From contig CAMYZR010000021.1 in NCBI GenBank assembly GCA_947303905.1, positions 1-10,983 of the forward strand: 10,983 nt of DNA. Direction: 5' to 3'. Below, one piece after another: positions 1-5,806 of the stretch. A model generated the notes under the pieces. The model was not told where the DNA came from. It was given only the letters and a program-made list of their open reading frames with translations, and did not search any database. This DNA comes from an uncultured Atopobiaceae bacterium (lineage in GTDB: Bacteria; Actinomycetota; Coriobacteriia; Coriobacteriales; Atopobiaceae). A program made the translations under genes and the position numbers. Position 1 is the stretch's first letter. Each line of letters begins with the position of its first letter.

Positions 1-20
1 TGACAACACTCGGATTTGAC

Positions 21-66
21 GGGGCGCTGTCATGGGGTATGGTCCCCACGACAGCGCCCCGTTTTC
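21..66 (+). terminator. Rho-independent terminator of an upstream gene outside the window
   Basis: An 11-bp perfect G/C-rich stem (21-31 with 50-60, beginning GGGGCGCTGTC) continues inward after one mismatch into a 5-bp stem (33-37 with 44-48), leaving a six-base loop. The hairpin is followed by GTTTTC at 61-66, a short T tract. This is the form of an intrinsic terminator reading on the + strand. It most likely ends a gene lying left of the window; no coding sequence is recognisable in 1-20. Bases 67-114 hold nothing I can identify. Confidence 0.8.
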
Positions 67-114
67 GGCACGCGGGCACCTGCATGTCAAAGCCTTGTAG
101 CGAAACGTCTCCCC

Positions 115-143
115 TTGACACGTCCTAGGGCTTGCAGCACAAT
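115..143 (+). promoter_or_regulatory. Promoter of the MarR-family gene
   Basis: TTGACA at 115-120 is a perfect -35 hexamer. After a 17-bp spacer comes CACAAT at 138-143, matching the -10 consensus at four of six positions. Transcription would begin near 150, leaving a leader of about 35 bases before the ATG at 185. Orientation, spacing and position all fit the regulator gene. Confidence 0.65.
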
Positions 144-160
144 TCAGTAGTTAGTCTAGG

Positions 161-180
161 AAAACTTTTGTCGAGAAGCC
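161..180. promoter_or_regulatory. Candidate operator (copy 1) overlapping the MarR ribosome binding site
   Basis: The reverse complement of this 20-bp stretch (GGCTTCTCGACAAAAGTTTT) matches 647-666, upstream of feoAB, at 16 of 20 positions without gaps. It lies downstream of the predicted transcription start and covers the weak ribosome binding site GAGAAG at 173-178, so a bound repressor would block expression of the regulator. Both copies contain a weak CTT...AAG dyad. Assignment to the MarR protein is inference from position and recurrence. Confidence 0.4.
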
Positions 181-184
181 AGGG

Positions 185-622
185 ATGACCGAGCGCACCA
201 AACAGCTTGCCGAGGAGCTCACGCGCCTTCACTACGAGAATCTGCCAGAGATCAACCGACTCGGGTCGATGGTCTCGAACAGGGGTGAGGATGGTGTCGT
301 GCTCTGCCTCTACTCGTCCGAGTGTGCCCTGCTGGCCGGCGAGCTGGGGGAGCGTACCGGGCTCAGCACGGGGCGCATCGCAAACATACTGCGAAAACTG
401 GAGGCGAAGGGCTTTGTCAAGCGCATACAGGACGAGCTTGACCGCCGTTGCGTGCATGTGAGCCTCACCGAGCAGGGCAGGGCATATGCCCAGGGGCTCA
501 AGAACTCTGCGGTCCAGGCTCACGGTGAGCTACTCGAGAGACTGGGCTCAACCGACGCAACCGAATTCGTGCGCATCGTACGCAGGTGCATCCGCTCCGC
601 CCGCGATGTGTCGAGCAGGTAG
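185..622 (+). CDS. MarR-family winged-helix transcriptional regulator
   Basis: A 145-residue protein, the usual MarR length. A helix-turn-helix is visible around residues 50-74 (LAGELGERTGLSTGRIANIL region). It is followed by the beta-wing at about 77-96, with the family pattern of acidic residue, arginine pair and V-x-L-T (DELDRRCVHVSLTEQG). The flanking N- and C-terminal helices would form the dimer interface. MarR proteins bind short dyads as dimers, usually repressing their own gene and a neighbour, with release by a ligand, metal or oxidant. The next gene on the same strand, 103 bases on, is a FeoA-FeoB iron transporter, so control of ferrous iron uptake is the natural inference. The ATG at 185 has a weak GAGAAG ribosome binding site six bases upstream. 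The ligand cannot be read from the sequence; only scattered Cys residues (C41, C47, C89, C135) are seen. Confidence 0.85.
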   Translation: MTERTKQLAEELTRLHYENLPEINRLGSMVSNRGEDGVVLCLYSSECALLAGELGERTGLSTGRIANILRKLEAKGFVKRIQDELDRRCVHVSLTEQGRAYAQGLKNSAVQAHGELLERLGSTDATEFVRIVRRCIRSARDVSSR

Positions 623-639
623 GGAGCGTTTTTTATTTG

Positions 640-679
640 ACGAAAAGGCTTCTAGAAAAAGGTTCTACGAAAAGCTTCG
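640..679. repeat. Imperfect 13-14 bp tandem repeats with candidate operator (copy 2)
   Basis: Three adjacent related units occur: ACGAAAAGGCTTCT (640-653), AGAAAAAGGTTCT (654-666) and ACGAAAAGCTTCG (667-679). They sit in a visibly AT-rich gap (623-725) between the MarR gene and feoAB. The span 647-666 is the second copy of the element found inverted at 161-180. Small dyads are also present, such as TTCTAGAA at 650-657. TTGACG at 637-642 could be a -35, but I see no convincing -10 at the proper distance. I interpret the cluster as binding sites for the adjacent regulator controlling feoAB; an iron regulator of the Fur or DtxR type would be the alternative, but I see no good match to either box. 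Confidence 0.45.
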
Positions 680-725
680 CAAAAAAGGGAAGTACGGAAG
701 ATTCTGATAGAAGGTAACGGACGTT

Positions 726-3107
726 ATGGCATCGCTGAACGAGACAATGAAGTTGAGTGACCTCAGACCGGGGGATTCCGCATGTATCGCGACCGTTGGT
801 GGCGAGGGGGCGCTGCGCCACCACCTGCTCGACATGGGTGTGATTCCTGGGGCGCAGCTCAGTGTGGTCAAGCTCGCTCCGCTGGGCGACCCCATGGAGG
901 TACGCATCCACGGCTATGAGCTCACCATGCGGCTTGCCGATGCGGCCGAGGTCGGCGTGGTGCCCACCGAGGAGCAAGGCATGCCGGAACCAGCCGACAA
1001 CCACCATGGGCGGCCAAGCAAGAGCCAGCACCCGGGTTTGGGCGAAGGGGGAAAGTTCCATCCCAAGGGGAGCGGTGACCCCCTGCCGCAGGAAACCGTG
1101 CTCACCTTCGCGCTCGTGGGTAACCAGAACAGCGGAAAGACCACCCTCTTCAACCAGCTGACGGGCTCGAACCAGCACGTGGGCAACTTCCCCGGCGTGA
1201 CGGTCGACCGCAAGGACGGCCCCATCCGTGGCCATGCGAACACGTCTGTCGTCGACCTACCGGGCATCTATTCGATGTCGCCCTACTCGCCGGAGGAGCT
1301 CGTCTCGCGCGACTACGTGATCAACGAGCATCCCCACGGCATCATCGACATCGTCGACGCGACCAACATCGAGCGCAACCTCTATCTCACCATGCAGCTG
1401 CTGGAGATGGGCGTTCCCATGGTGGTCGCGCTCAACATGATGGACGAGGTGGTCGGCAACGGCGGCTCCATCGACGTGAACGCGATGGAAGCCCAGCTGG
1501 GCGTGCCCGTCGTCCCGATTTCGGCCGCACACAACGAGGGCGTCGCCGAGCTGGTCTCGCACGCGCTGCACGTGGCGCACTATCAGGAGAAGCCCCTTCG
1601 ACAGGACTTCTGCGACGCGCACGACCATGGCGGGGCGGTGCACCGCGCCTTGCATGCGGTAAGCCACCTGATCGAGGACCATGCCGATCGCACGGGACTG
1701 CCCGTGCGCTTTTCCGCAAGCAAGCTGCTCGAGGGCGACGAGCTCATTTTGGCCCAGCTCGACCTCGACGAGAACGAGCGCGCGACGCTCGAGCACATTG
1801 CCCTCCAGATGGAGCGCGAGCGCGGTCTCGATCGCGCCGCTGCCATCGCCGACATGCGCTTTGCCTTCATCCAGCGCGTGTGCGACCAGTGCGTGACCAA
1901 GCCCCATGAGAGCCGCGAGCATGTCCGCAGCTCGCGCATAGACCAGATCCTCACCGGGCGCTTCACGGCAATTCCGGTCTTCGTCGCGATCATGGCGACG
2001 GTCTTCCATCTCACGTTCAACGTGATCGGAGCATGGTTGCAGGACCTTCTCGCAGCGGGAATCGACTCTTTGGCGGGCGCTGCAGAGTCGGCCATGACCT
2101 CGGCGGGCGTGAGCGAGGCCGTCAAGGGTCTGGTCATGAAGGGCATCTTCGAGGGCGTGGGAAGCGTGCTCTCCTTCCTGCCTGTCATCGTGACGATGTT
2201 CTTCTTCCTCTCGCTTCTGGAGGACAGCGGCTACCTCGCGCGCGTGGCATTCTTCATGGACAAGCTGTTGCGCAGGATCGGCCTCTCCGGGCGCAGCATC
2301 GTGGCGCTGCTCATCGGCTTTGGCTGCACGGTGCCCGCGGTCATGTCCACAAGGACCCTCCCGAGCGAGCGCGACCGTAAGATGACCATCCTGCTCACGC
2401 CCTTCATGAGCTGCACGGCAAAGCTGCCCATCTACGGCTTCTTCGTGCAGGCGTTCTTCCCGGCGTATAGCGGACTGATCATGACCGGCCTGTACCTGCT
2501 GGGAATCGTCACGGGCATCGTGATCGCCCTGCTCTTCAAGAGCACGCTCTTCAGGGGGGAGGCCGTTCCCTTTGTGATGGAGCTTCCCAACTACCGACTT
2601 CCGCGTCCCCGTAACGTGTTGCAGCTCCTGTGGGACAAGGCAAAGGACTTCTTGCAGAGGGCCTTCTCGGTCATTCTGATCGCGACCATCGTGGTGTGGT
2701 TCCTGAGCAACTTTGACTTCGGCCTCAATATGGTCAAGGACCAGCACGCGAGCATACTCGCCACCATCTCTACGATCGTCGCACCCCTCTTCAAGCCTCT
2801 TGGCATGGGTGACTGGCGCATCGTCACCTCGCTCGTGAGCGGGTTCATGGCAAAGGAGAGCGTCGTATCGGTGATGGAGGTGCTCTTCAGTGCAACCGGT
2901 GGGGTCGCGGCGGCGCTCTCGCCCCTTACCGCAGCGAGCATGCTCGCGTTCAGCCTCCTGTACACGCCCTGCGTCGCCGCCATTGCCTCCATCAGGCGAG
3001 AGCTTGGCTCCAAGTGGGCCGTCAACGTGGTGATCTGGCAATGCCTCATTGCGTGGGTGGTTGCCTTTGCGGTCAGGCTCGTGGGCCTTGCGCTCGGCTT
3101 TGCGTGA
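726..3107 (+). CDS. feoB: FeoA-FeoB fusion, ferrous iron transporter
   Basis: A 793-residue fusion that imports Fe(II) across the cytoplasmic membrane. Residues 8-82 form a FeoA (SH3-like) domain (LSDLRPGD, LLDMGVIPG, MEVRIHGYELTMR). A Gly/His-rich linker (about 85-122) leads to the FeoB G domain, with G1 GNQNSGKT (132-139), G2 within GNFPGVTVD (153-161), G3 DLPG (177-180), G4 NMMD (237-240) and G5 SAA (266-268). A GDI-type helical region follows. The membrane part then carries both hallmark Cys motifs, GFGCTVPA from residue 531 (C534) and LYTPCVA around C749, plus FMSCTAKLPIY. FeoB is usually about 650-800 residues without FeoA, so this protein looks complete. The ATG at 726 has AGAAGG at 709-714, a rather long 11-base spacing; a second ATG at 747 also precedes the FeoA domain. 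It is followed without a gap by the Cys-rich small gene. Confidence 0.96.
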   Translation: MASLNETMKLSDLRPGDSACIATVGGEGALRHHLLDMGVIPGAQLSVVKLAPLGDPMEVRIHGYELTMRLADAAEVGVVPTEEQGMPEPADNHHGRPSKSQHPGLGEGGKFHPKGSGDPLPQETVLTFALVGNQNSGKTTLFNQLTGSNQHVGNFPGVTVDRKDGPIRGHANTSVVDLPGIYSMSPYSPEELVSRDYVINEHPHGIIDIVDATNIERNLYLTMQLLEMGVPMVVALNMMDEVVGNGGSIDVNAMEAQLGVPVVPISAAHNEGVAELVSHALHVAHYQEKPLRQDFCDAHDHGGAVHRALHAVSHLIEDHADRTGLPVRFSASKLLEGDELILAQLDLDENERATLEHIALQMERERGLDRAAAIADMRFAFIQRVCDQCVTKPHESREHVRSSRIDQILTGRFTAIPVFVAIMATVFHLTFNVIGAWLQDLLAAGIDSLAGAAESAMTSAGVSEAVKGLVMKGIFEGVGSVLSFLPVIVTMFFFLSLLEDSGYLARVAFFMDKLLRRIGLSGRSIVALLIGFGCTVPAVMSTRTLPSERDRKMTILLTPFMSCTAKLPIYGFFVQAFFPAYSGLIMTGLYLLGIVTGIVIALLFKSTLFRGEAVPFVMELPNYRLPRPRNVLQLLWDKAKDFLQRAFSVILIATIVVWFLSNFDFGLNMVKDQHASILATISTIVAPLFKPLGMGDWRIVTSLVSGFMAKESVVSVMEVLFSATGGVAAALSPLTAASMLAFSLLYTPCVAAIASIRRELGSKWAVNVVIWQCLIAWVVAFAVRLVGLALGFA

Positions 3108-3274
3108 TGGGAGGGGACATGCCCTTTGCTGATGTCATCGTGCTTGCCATAATCGGTGTGGTCGTGGGCTTGGCCTTTGTGAGCTCGCGCAGGGACGCGC
3201 GTCGCGGCTGCTCGGGCTGTTGTTCCGGCTGCATGCAGGCGGGGAAGTGTGCCAGGCGAGACGAGCGGGGATAG
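3107..3274 (+). CDS. Small FeoB-associated Cys-rich membrane protein
   Basis: A 55-residue protein whose ATG shares bases with the feoB stop (TGATG at 3105-3109), implying translational coupling. A later ATG at 3119 is in frame, but its GGAGGGG lies only two bases upstream, too close to be the main start. One hydrophobic helix (about residues 7-24, FADVIVLAIIGVVVGLAF) is followed by a basic stretch (RRDARR). The Cys-rich tail has the pattern C-x2-C-C-x2-C-x5-C. This architecture and position match the FeoB-associated Cys-rich membrane protein family (PF12669). The role is not firmly established; a small membrane subunit that helps FeoB, perhaps by handling iron through the thiols or sensing redox state, is the usual suggestion. 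The window shows only the structure and the coupling. Confidence 0.82.
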   Translation: MGGDMPFADVIVLAIIGVVVGLAFVSSRRDARRGCSGCCSGCMQAGKCARRDERG

Positions 3275-3355
3275 GCGCGGACAACCAGGGAACCGCGTGC
3301 TCACGTGCGCAGATGTGCCACCGCGGCACGCGCGTCGCAGGGAGCCGCCACGTGC

Positions 3356-3371
3356 TACCATACGTCTCATG
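3356..3371 (+). promoter_or_regulatory. Possible -10 element for a leaderless transcript
   Basis: TACCAT at 3356-3361 fits the TANNNT pattern and ends seven bases before the ATG at 3369. Transcription would then begin at or next to the start codon. No Shine-Dalgarno sequence is visible before this ATG, and no clear -35 is present. Leaderless mRNAs are common in actinobacteria. The rest of the gap 3275-3355 contains only a short GTGCC/GGCAC hairpin without a T tract. Confidence 0.35.
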
Positions 3372-4061
3372 CCAAGCTGGAACATACATACCGCGCACGT
3401 CGAGCGTCTCCTGAGCCAGGAGACCCCTGCCGCGCTGGGCATTCGCGACGTCAACGCCTTCCTCTTCGGAAACTTGGTGCCCGACGTCTACGTGGGCTAC
3501 ATGGTGCCCGACCCCACGCGCAAGATCGACTACCGCGAGACGCACTTTGCCGATCCGGGCTATGTGCCCGAGCCCCGCTACGGGGAGTTCTTCGAGCGCT
3601 GGGTGGCTCCCTATGCTGACGCGGACGGTCGTGTGACCGACGTCATGCTCGGCGCGTGGACGCATCTGGTGGCGGATCACGTGTACAATGCCCACTTCAA
3701 TCGGCTGCTCGACGAGCGGGGGCTCAAGCCTGGCACCGAGATTCGCGTTCGCAAGCAGTCCGACTTTGCCACCTTTGGGCGCACGCTCGACATCTCGATG
3801 GCACCCGATCCAACGCCTGAGCTCATCGAGCAGTGCGCGGACTTCTCGCAGTATGCCATCGCGGAGCAGGACGTATGCGCGGCCTGTGAGGTCATGGCGG
3901 GTATCGTGCGCGACAACATCGAGCACCATGTGGACGACCCCACGTATAGCCTGCTCGGCGCGGACTACTTCAGCCGGGTGCCCAACGAGGTGGATGTTCT
4001 CATGCGCGAGGCCCTGCATGCCTACGCGGCGGGTGACCCCGCGTGGGGGAGGCAGAGATGA
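3369..4061 (+). CDS. Putative zinc-dependent phospholipase C-like protein
   Basis: A 230-residue protein. It begins MPSWNIHTAH, has NAFLFGNLVPDVYVGY at residues 29-44, and has GAWTHLVADHVYN at 95-107. The spaced His/Asp residues (H7, H10, D39, H59, H99, D103, H104) resemble the metal-binding core of the zinc-dependent phospholipase C-like family (PF00882), of which many bacterial members are uncharacterised. There is no signal peptide, so a secreted phospholipase role is doubtful; a cytoplasmic metallohydrolase is more likely. I chose ATG 3369 because the conserved core starts there. The reading frame is open further upstream to about 3249, but that extension is Arg-rich and non-conserved in character. 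No ribosome binding site precedes the chosen start. The stop overlaps the next start (ATGA), coupling it to a GntR regulator. Confidence 0.6.
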   Translation: MPSWNIHTAHVERLLSQETPAALGIRDVNAFLFGNLVPDVYVGYMVPDPTRKIDYRETHFADPGYVPEPRYGEFFERWVAPYADADGRVTDVMLGAWTHLVADHVYNAHFNRLLDERGLKPGTEIRVRKQSDFATFGRTLDISMAPDPTPELIEQCADFSQYAIAEQDVCAACEVMAGIVRDNIEHHVDDPTYSLLGADYFSRVPNEVDVLMREALHAYAAGDPAWGRQR

Positions 4062-4795
4062 GCGAGGAAACGCGACGCGGCGGCGACCGGCGGCTCCACG
4101 AGCAGGTGACCGACTTCGTGCGCGAGAAGATCTATGCGCGCGAGTGGGGTGTCAACGAGCCCATCCCCTCGGAGCACGAGCTCTCCGAGATGCTCAGTCT
4201 CTCGCGTGGCACGGTCAAGCGTGGCGTGCGCACGCTGGTCGACGAGGGCCTTCTCGTGCAACATCGCGGACGTGGCACCTTTGTGGCGAGCCCTGTGATG
4301 GCGCGGCCGACCTCGGGACACTTGCTCTCATTTGCCGAGTCCATGGGTGAGGCGGGCATCTCGCACGTCACCCGCGTGGTCACCCAGGAGGTGCGGCAGG
4401 CGTCGGAGATCTGCGCGCGGCACCTCGGTATCGACGTGGGGGAGAGCTATCTCTACCTCGAGCGCGTCCGTAGCGTCGACGGCCATCCGGTCATGTACAT
4501 CGAGAGCCATCTGAACCTCGGCGCCTGTCCCGGGCTCGACGAGGCCGACTTCGAGCGGGAGTCGGTGTTTCGGGTGATCGAGCGCACGAGTGGGCGCGGT
4601 ATCGGCGGGTCCGAGGTGACCTACAGCGCCCGTGTGGCGGGAAGCCGCCGCGGCGGCCTGCTCGACTGCGACAGCCACGCGCCGGTGCTGCAGATGGAGC
4701 AGCTCGTGCATCTCGACGACGGTACGCCCGTGGAGTGGGGCAGCGTCTGGCTGCCGGCCAACCGCTGCGTGATCAAGGGCGAGGCCAGCCGGTAG
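4058..4795 (+). CDS. GntR-family regulator with UTRA ligand-binding domain (HutC type)
   Basis: A 245-residue protein. An N-terminal winged helix (residues 13-76) carries the GntR signature: PSEHELSEMLSLSRGTVKRG, then LVDEGLLVQHRGRGTFVA. A UTRA effector domain spans about 88-240, including YLYLERVRSVDGHPVMYIES and the closing DGTPVEWGSVWLPANR. Members bind operators as dimers and respond to small metabolites, often sugars or their phosphates. Start ATG 4058 overlaps the preceding stop (4058-4061) and has GGGGGAGG at 4045-4052, at ideal spacing. An upstream in-frame GTG at 4043 would lie inside that ribosome binding site, so it is less likely. The effector cannot be read from the sequence. Its coupling to a metallohydrolase-like gene suggests that the pair belongs to one response, but no catabolic operon is adjacent. 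The next gene faces it tail to tail. Confidence 0.9.
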   Translation: MSEETRRGGDRRLHEQVTDFVREKIYAREWGVNEPIPSEHELSEMLSLSRGTVKRGVRTLVDEGLLVQHRGRGTFVASPVMARPTSGHLLSFAESMGEAGISHVTRVVTQEVRQASEICARHLGIDVGESYLYLERVRSVDGHPVMYIESHLNLGACPGLDEADFERESVFRVIERTSGRGIGGSEVTYSARVAGSRRGGLLDCDSHAPVLQMEQLVHLDDGTPVEWGSVWLPANRCVIKGEASR

Positions 4796-4827
4796 GGGTG
4801 TGATGTCGGTAGCTCGTCGGCGCTACC

Positions 4828-5082
4828 TCACAGCGCTTGCACGAGGCCGTAGACCCGAAGGCCATCGCTTTCGTCAAGCCCATAGATGATGTCGTAGTCA
4901 CCGGCATTCAGGCGAAAGGCTTTGATGCGTTCTGGCAGATACGCCTCGGGGCCGACCTCGAACTGCCTGCCGGCTTGCTTGTTTACCCTCAGGCGCTCCA
5001 GGCACTGCCGCACGATCGAGCGCGCCTCTGAAGCAGGCGGTTCTGCGTCTGGTGCTAGTGCTACCAGCTTGACGCTGCCCAT
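4828..5082 (-). CDS. RelE/ParE-like toxin fold protein, apparently N-terminally shortened
   Basis: An 84-residue protein, the only minus-strand gene I accept. The second half resembles the core of RelE/ParE toxins: a helix (ARSIVRQCLERLRVNKQ, about residues 20-36), then PERIKAFRLNAGDYDIIYGLDES (about 50-72), like the family's strand pattern around R-x-x-x-G-D-Y-x-x-I-Y. The first beta strand and helix expected of a full toxin seem to be missing. Instead the start (MGSVKLVALAPDAEPP) shares its first ten coding bases with mazE through the inverted repeat. TAGGAGG at 5087-5093 on this strand gives a good ribosome binding site, and TAAGAT (5115 down to 5110) is a possible -10, but no -35 is seen. 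No antitoxin follows it. It could be an inactive remnant, a toxin neutralised in trans, or an unrelated small protein. Confidence 0.5.
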   Translation of the reverse strand: MGSVKLVALAPDAEPPASEARSIVRQCLERLRVNKQAGRQFEVGPEAYLPERIKAFRLNAGDYDIIYGLDESDGLRVYGLVQAL

Positions 5083-5097
5083 GCTTCCTCCTAAGAT
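5069..5097 (+). promoter_or_regulatory. mazEF promoter
   Basis: TTGACG at 5069-5074, then exactly 17 bp, then TAAGAT at 5092-5097, predicts a start near 5104, about 20 bases before the mazE ATG. TAGGAGG at 5114-5120 is an excellent ribosome binding site, four bases from the ATG. The -35 lies inside codons 3-5 of the divergent minus-strand gene. The -10 is inside the inverted repeat. Confidence 0.65.
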
Positions 5098-5134
5098 ATC
5101 TATAGAGATATCTTAGGAGGAAGCATGGGCAGCG
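5073..5134. repeat. 62-bp inverted repeat spanning both divergent start codons
   Basis: Arms 5073-5101 and 5106-5134 are perfectly complementary over 29 bp, with the four-base centre ATAG. Each arm holds, in order outward, a potential -10 (TAAGAT on its own strand), TAGGAGG, and ATGGGCAGCG, the start of a gene. Complementarity fails from 5072/5135 outward. The usual type II toxin-antitoxin operator is a much shorter dyad, so this length is exceptional. It may act as the MazE or MazE-MazF operator, could extrude as a cruciform, and probably arose by an inverted duplication. Confidence 0.95.
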
Positions 5135-5430
5135 CGCTGGCTAAACAAACAAAAACGCGACTCAAAGTCTGGGGTACTTCTCGAGCGGTGCGCATACCCA
5201 AGCGCATCTGCGAGGACTTGGGCATAACCGACGACAGCATCCTCATCATGGAAGAGGGCTCCGACCATCGCGGGCCCTACCTCACCTTGCGTCCCGCCGA
5301 GTCGGAGTACCGCAGCTTCTCCGATGCCCCCTTCCAGTCCATGGACGAGCTTTTCCATGGCTACGAGGGTTCTTACGTCCCGCACGAGGCTGACTGGGGC
5401 GATGACGTGGGTTCCGAGGTGATCGCGTGA
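5125..5430 (+). CDS. mazE: MazE-family antitoxin
   Basis: A 101-residue protein. Residues 12-57 form an AbrB/SpoVT swapped-hairpin DNA-binding domain (LKVWGTSRAVRIPKRICEDL...). The acidic C-terminal segment (about 74-99, DELFHGYEGSYVPHEADWGDDVG) matches the MazE tail that wraps around MazF and blocks its RNA site. As an antitoxin it should neutralise the toxin encoded next and repress the shared promoter, alone or as a complex. It starts at an ATG with TAGGAGG four bases upstream, both inside the inverted repeat. Its final codons overlap the mazF start (GTGA), the coupling typical of toxin-antitoxin pairs. Length and tail are as expected, and no damage is visible. Confidence 0.88.
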   Translation: MGSALAKQTKTRLKVWGTSRAVRIPKRICEDLGITDDSILIMEEGSDHRGPYLTLRPAESEYRSFSDAPFQSMDELFHGYEGSYVPHEADWGDDVGSEVIA

Positions 5431-5759
5431 GCATGCTCGAACAGGGCGACATCGTCGAGGTCGACTTTATCCCATCTGTTGGCCACGAGCCTGCAAAGCC
5501 TCGACCCGCGATTGTCGTGACTGGCTATCCCTTCAACTGCAGGTCGTCGTTTGTGGGTGTGGTTCCCGTGCAATCGAAGGACAACGGCTATCCTCTGCAT
5601 GTTCCTGTTCACGACGCGGGATTGCATGGCTTTGCTTGCGTGGAGATGCTGCGCACCATCGACATCGAGTATCGCGGGTTTCGCCTGCTGGGAACGGCGG
5701 ACGACGAGACCATGCGGCAGATCATGGGAATCGTCCGGGGCGTGTTCGACTTGAGGTGA
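5427..5759 (+). CDS. mazF: MazF/PemK-family endoribonuclease toxin
   Basis: A 110-residue protein with the MazF/PemK pattern: GDIVEVDFIPSVGHEPAKPRPAIVV (residues 7-31; R26 lies where the family has its catalytic arginine), VVPVQSKDNGYPLHV (about 45-59, with a Ser in the usual Ser/Thr position), and a later GFACVEMLRTIDIEYRGFRLLG. Family members cleave single-stranded mRNA at short motifs and arrest growth until neutralised by MazE. GTG at 5427 overlaps the mazE stop and has GAGG at 5416-5419, seven bases upstream. An in-frame ATG at 5433 is the alternative, but its spacing would be 13 bases. The gene appears intact. The cleavage motif cannot be predicted from this sequence. Confidence 0.87.
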   Translation: MSMLEQGDIVEVDFIPSVGHEPAKPRPAIVVTGYPFNCRSSFVGVVPVQSKDNGYPLHVPVHDAGLHGFACVEMLRTIDIEYRGFRLLGTADDETMRQIMGIVRGVFDLR

Positions 5760-5769
5760 CGCGCTGGCC

Positions 5770-5775
5770 TACAAT
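5770..5775 (+). promoter_or_regulatory. -10 element of the fumarase gene
   Basis: TACAAT matches the -10 consensus at five of six positions and lies 31 bases before the fumarase ATG, just after the mazF stop (5757-5759). The only -35-like sequence nearby is TTCGAC at 5745-5750, a 19-bp spacing, which is weak. The element suggests that the fumarase gene is transcribed separately from mazEF. Confidence 0.5.
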
Positions 5776-5806
5776 GATACGGTCAGTCGCTAACGAGAGG
5801 ACCATT

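Noticed and set aside
67..114. Possible small RNA or tRNA before the MarR promoter
   Set aside because: No tRNA arms or stable hairpin could be traced; it appears to be plain spacer.
132..139. G1 motif of FeoB reading GNQNSGKT instead of GNPN (residues 132-139) as a defect
   Set aside because: Gln at this place occurs in many intact FeoB proteins, and all other G motifs are normal.
486..707. Frame giving a Lys/Arg-rich tail across the AT-rich gap
   Set aside because: It begins inside the MarR gene in another frame and has no start signal. The Lys-rich part simply reflects the A-rich repeats.
1257..3041. Long minus-strand open frame (594 codons) opposite feoB
   Set aside because: Its translation is rich in His, Arg and Asp with no domain logic, and it mirrors the third-position GC of feoB. 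It is a shadow of that gene.
4808..4827. GGTAGC/GCTACC hairpin after the GntR gene as a terminator
   Set aside because: It is a short stem with an eight-base loop and no T tract on either strand.
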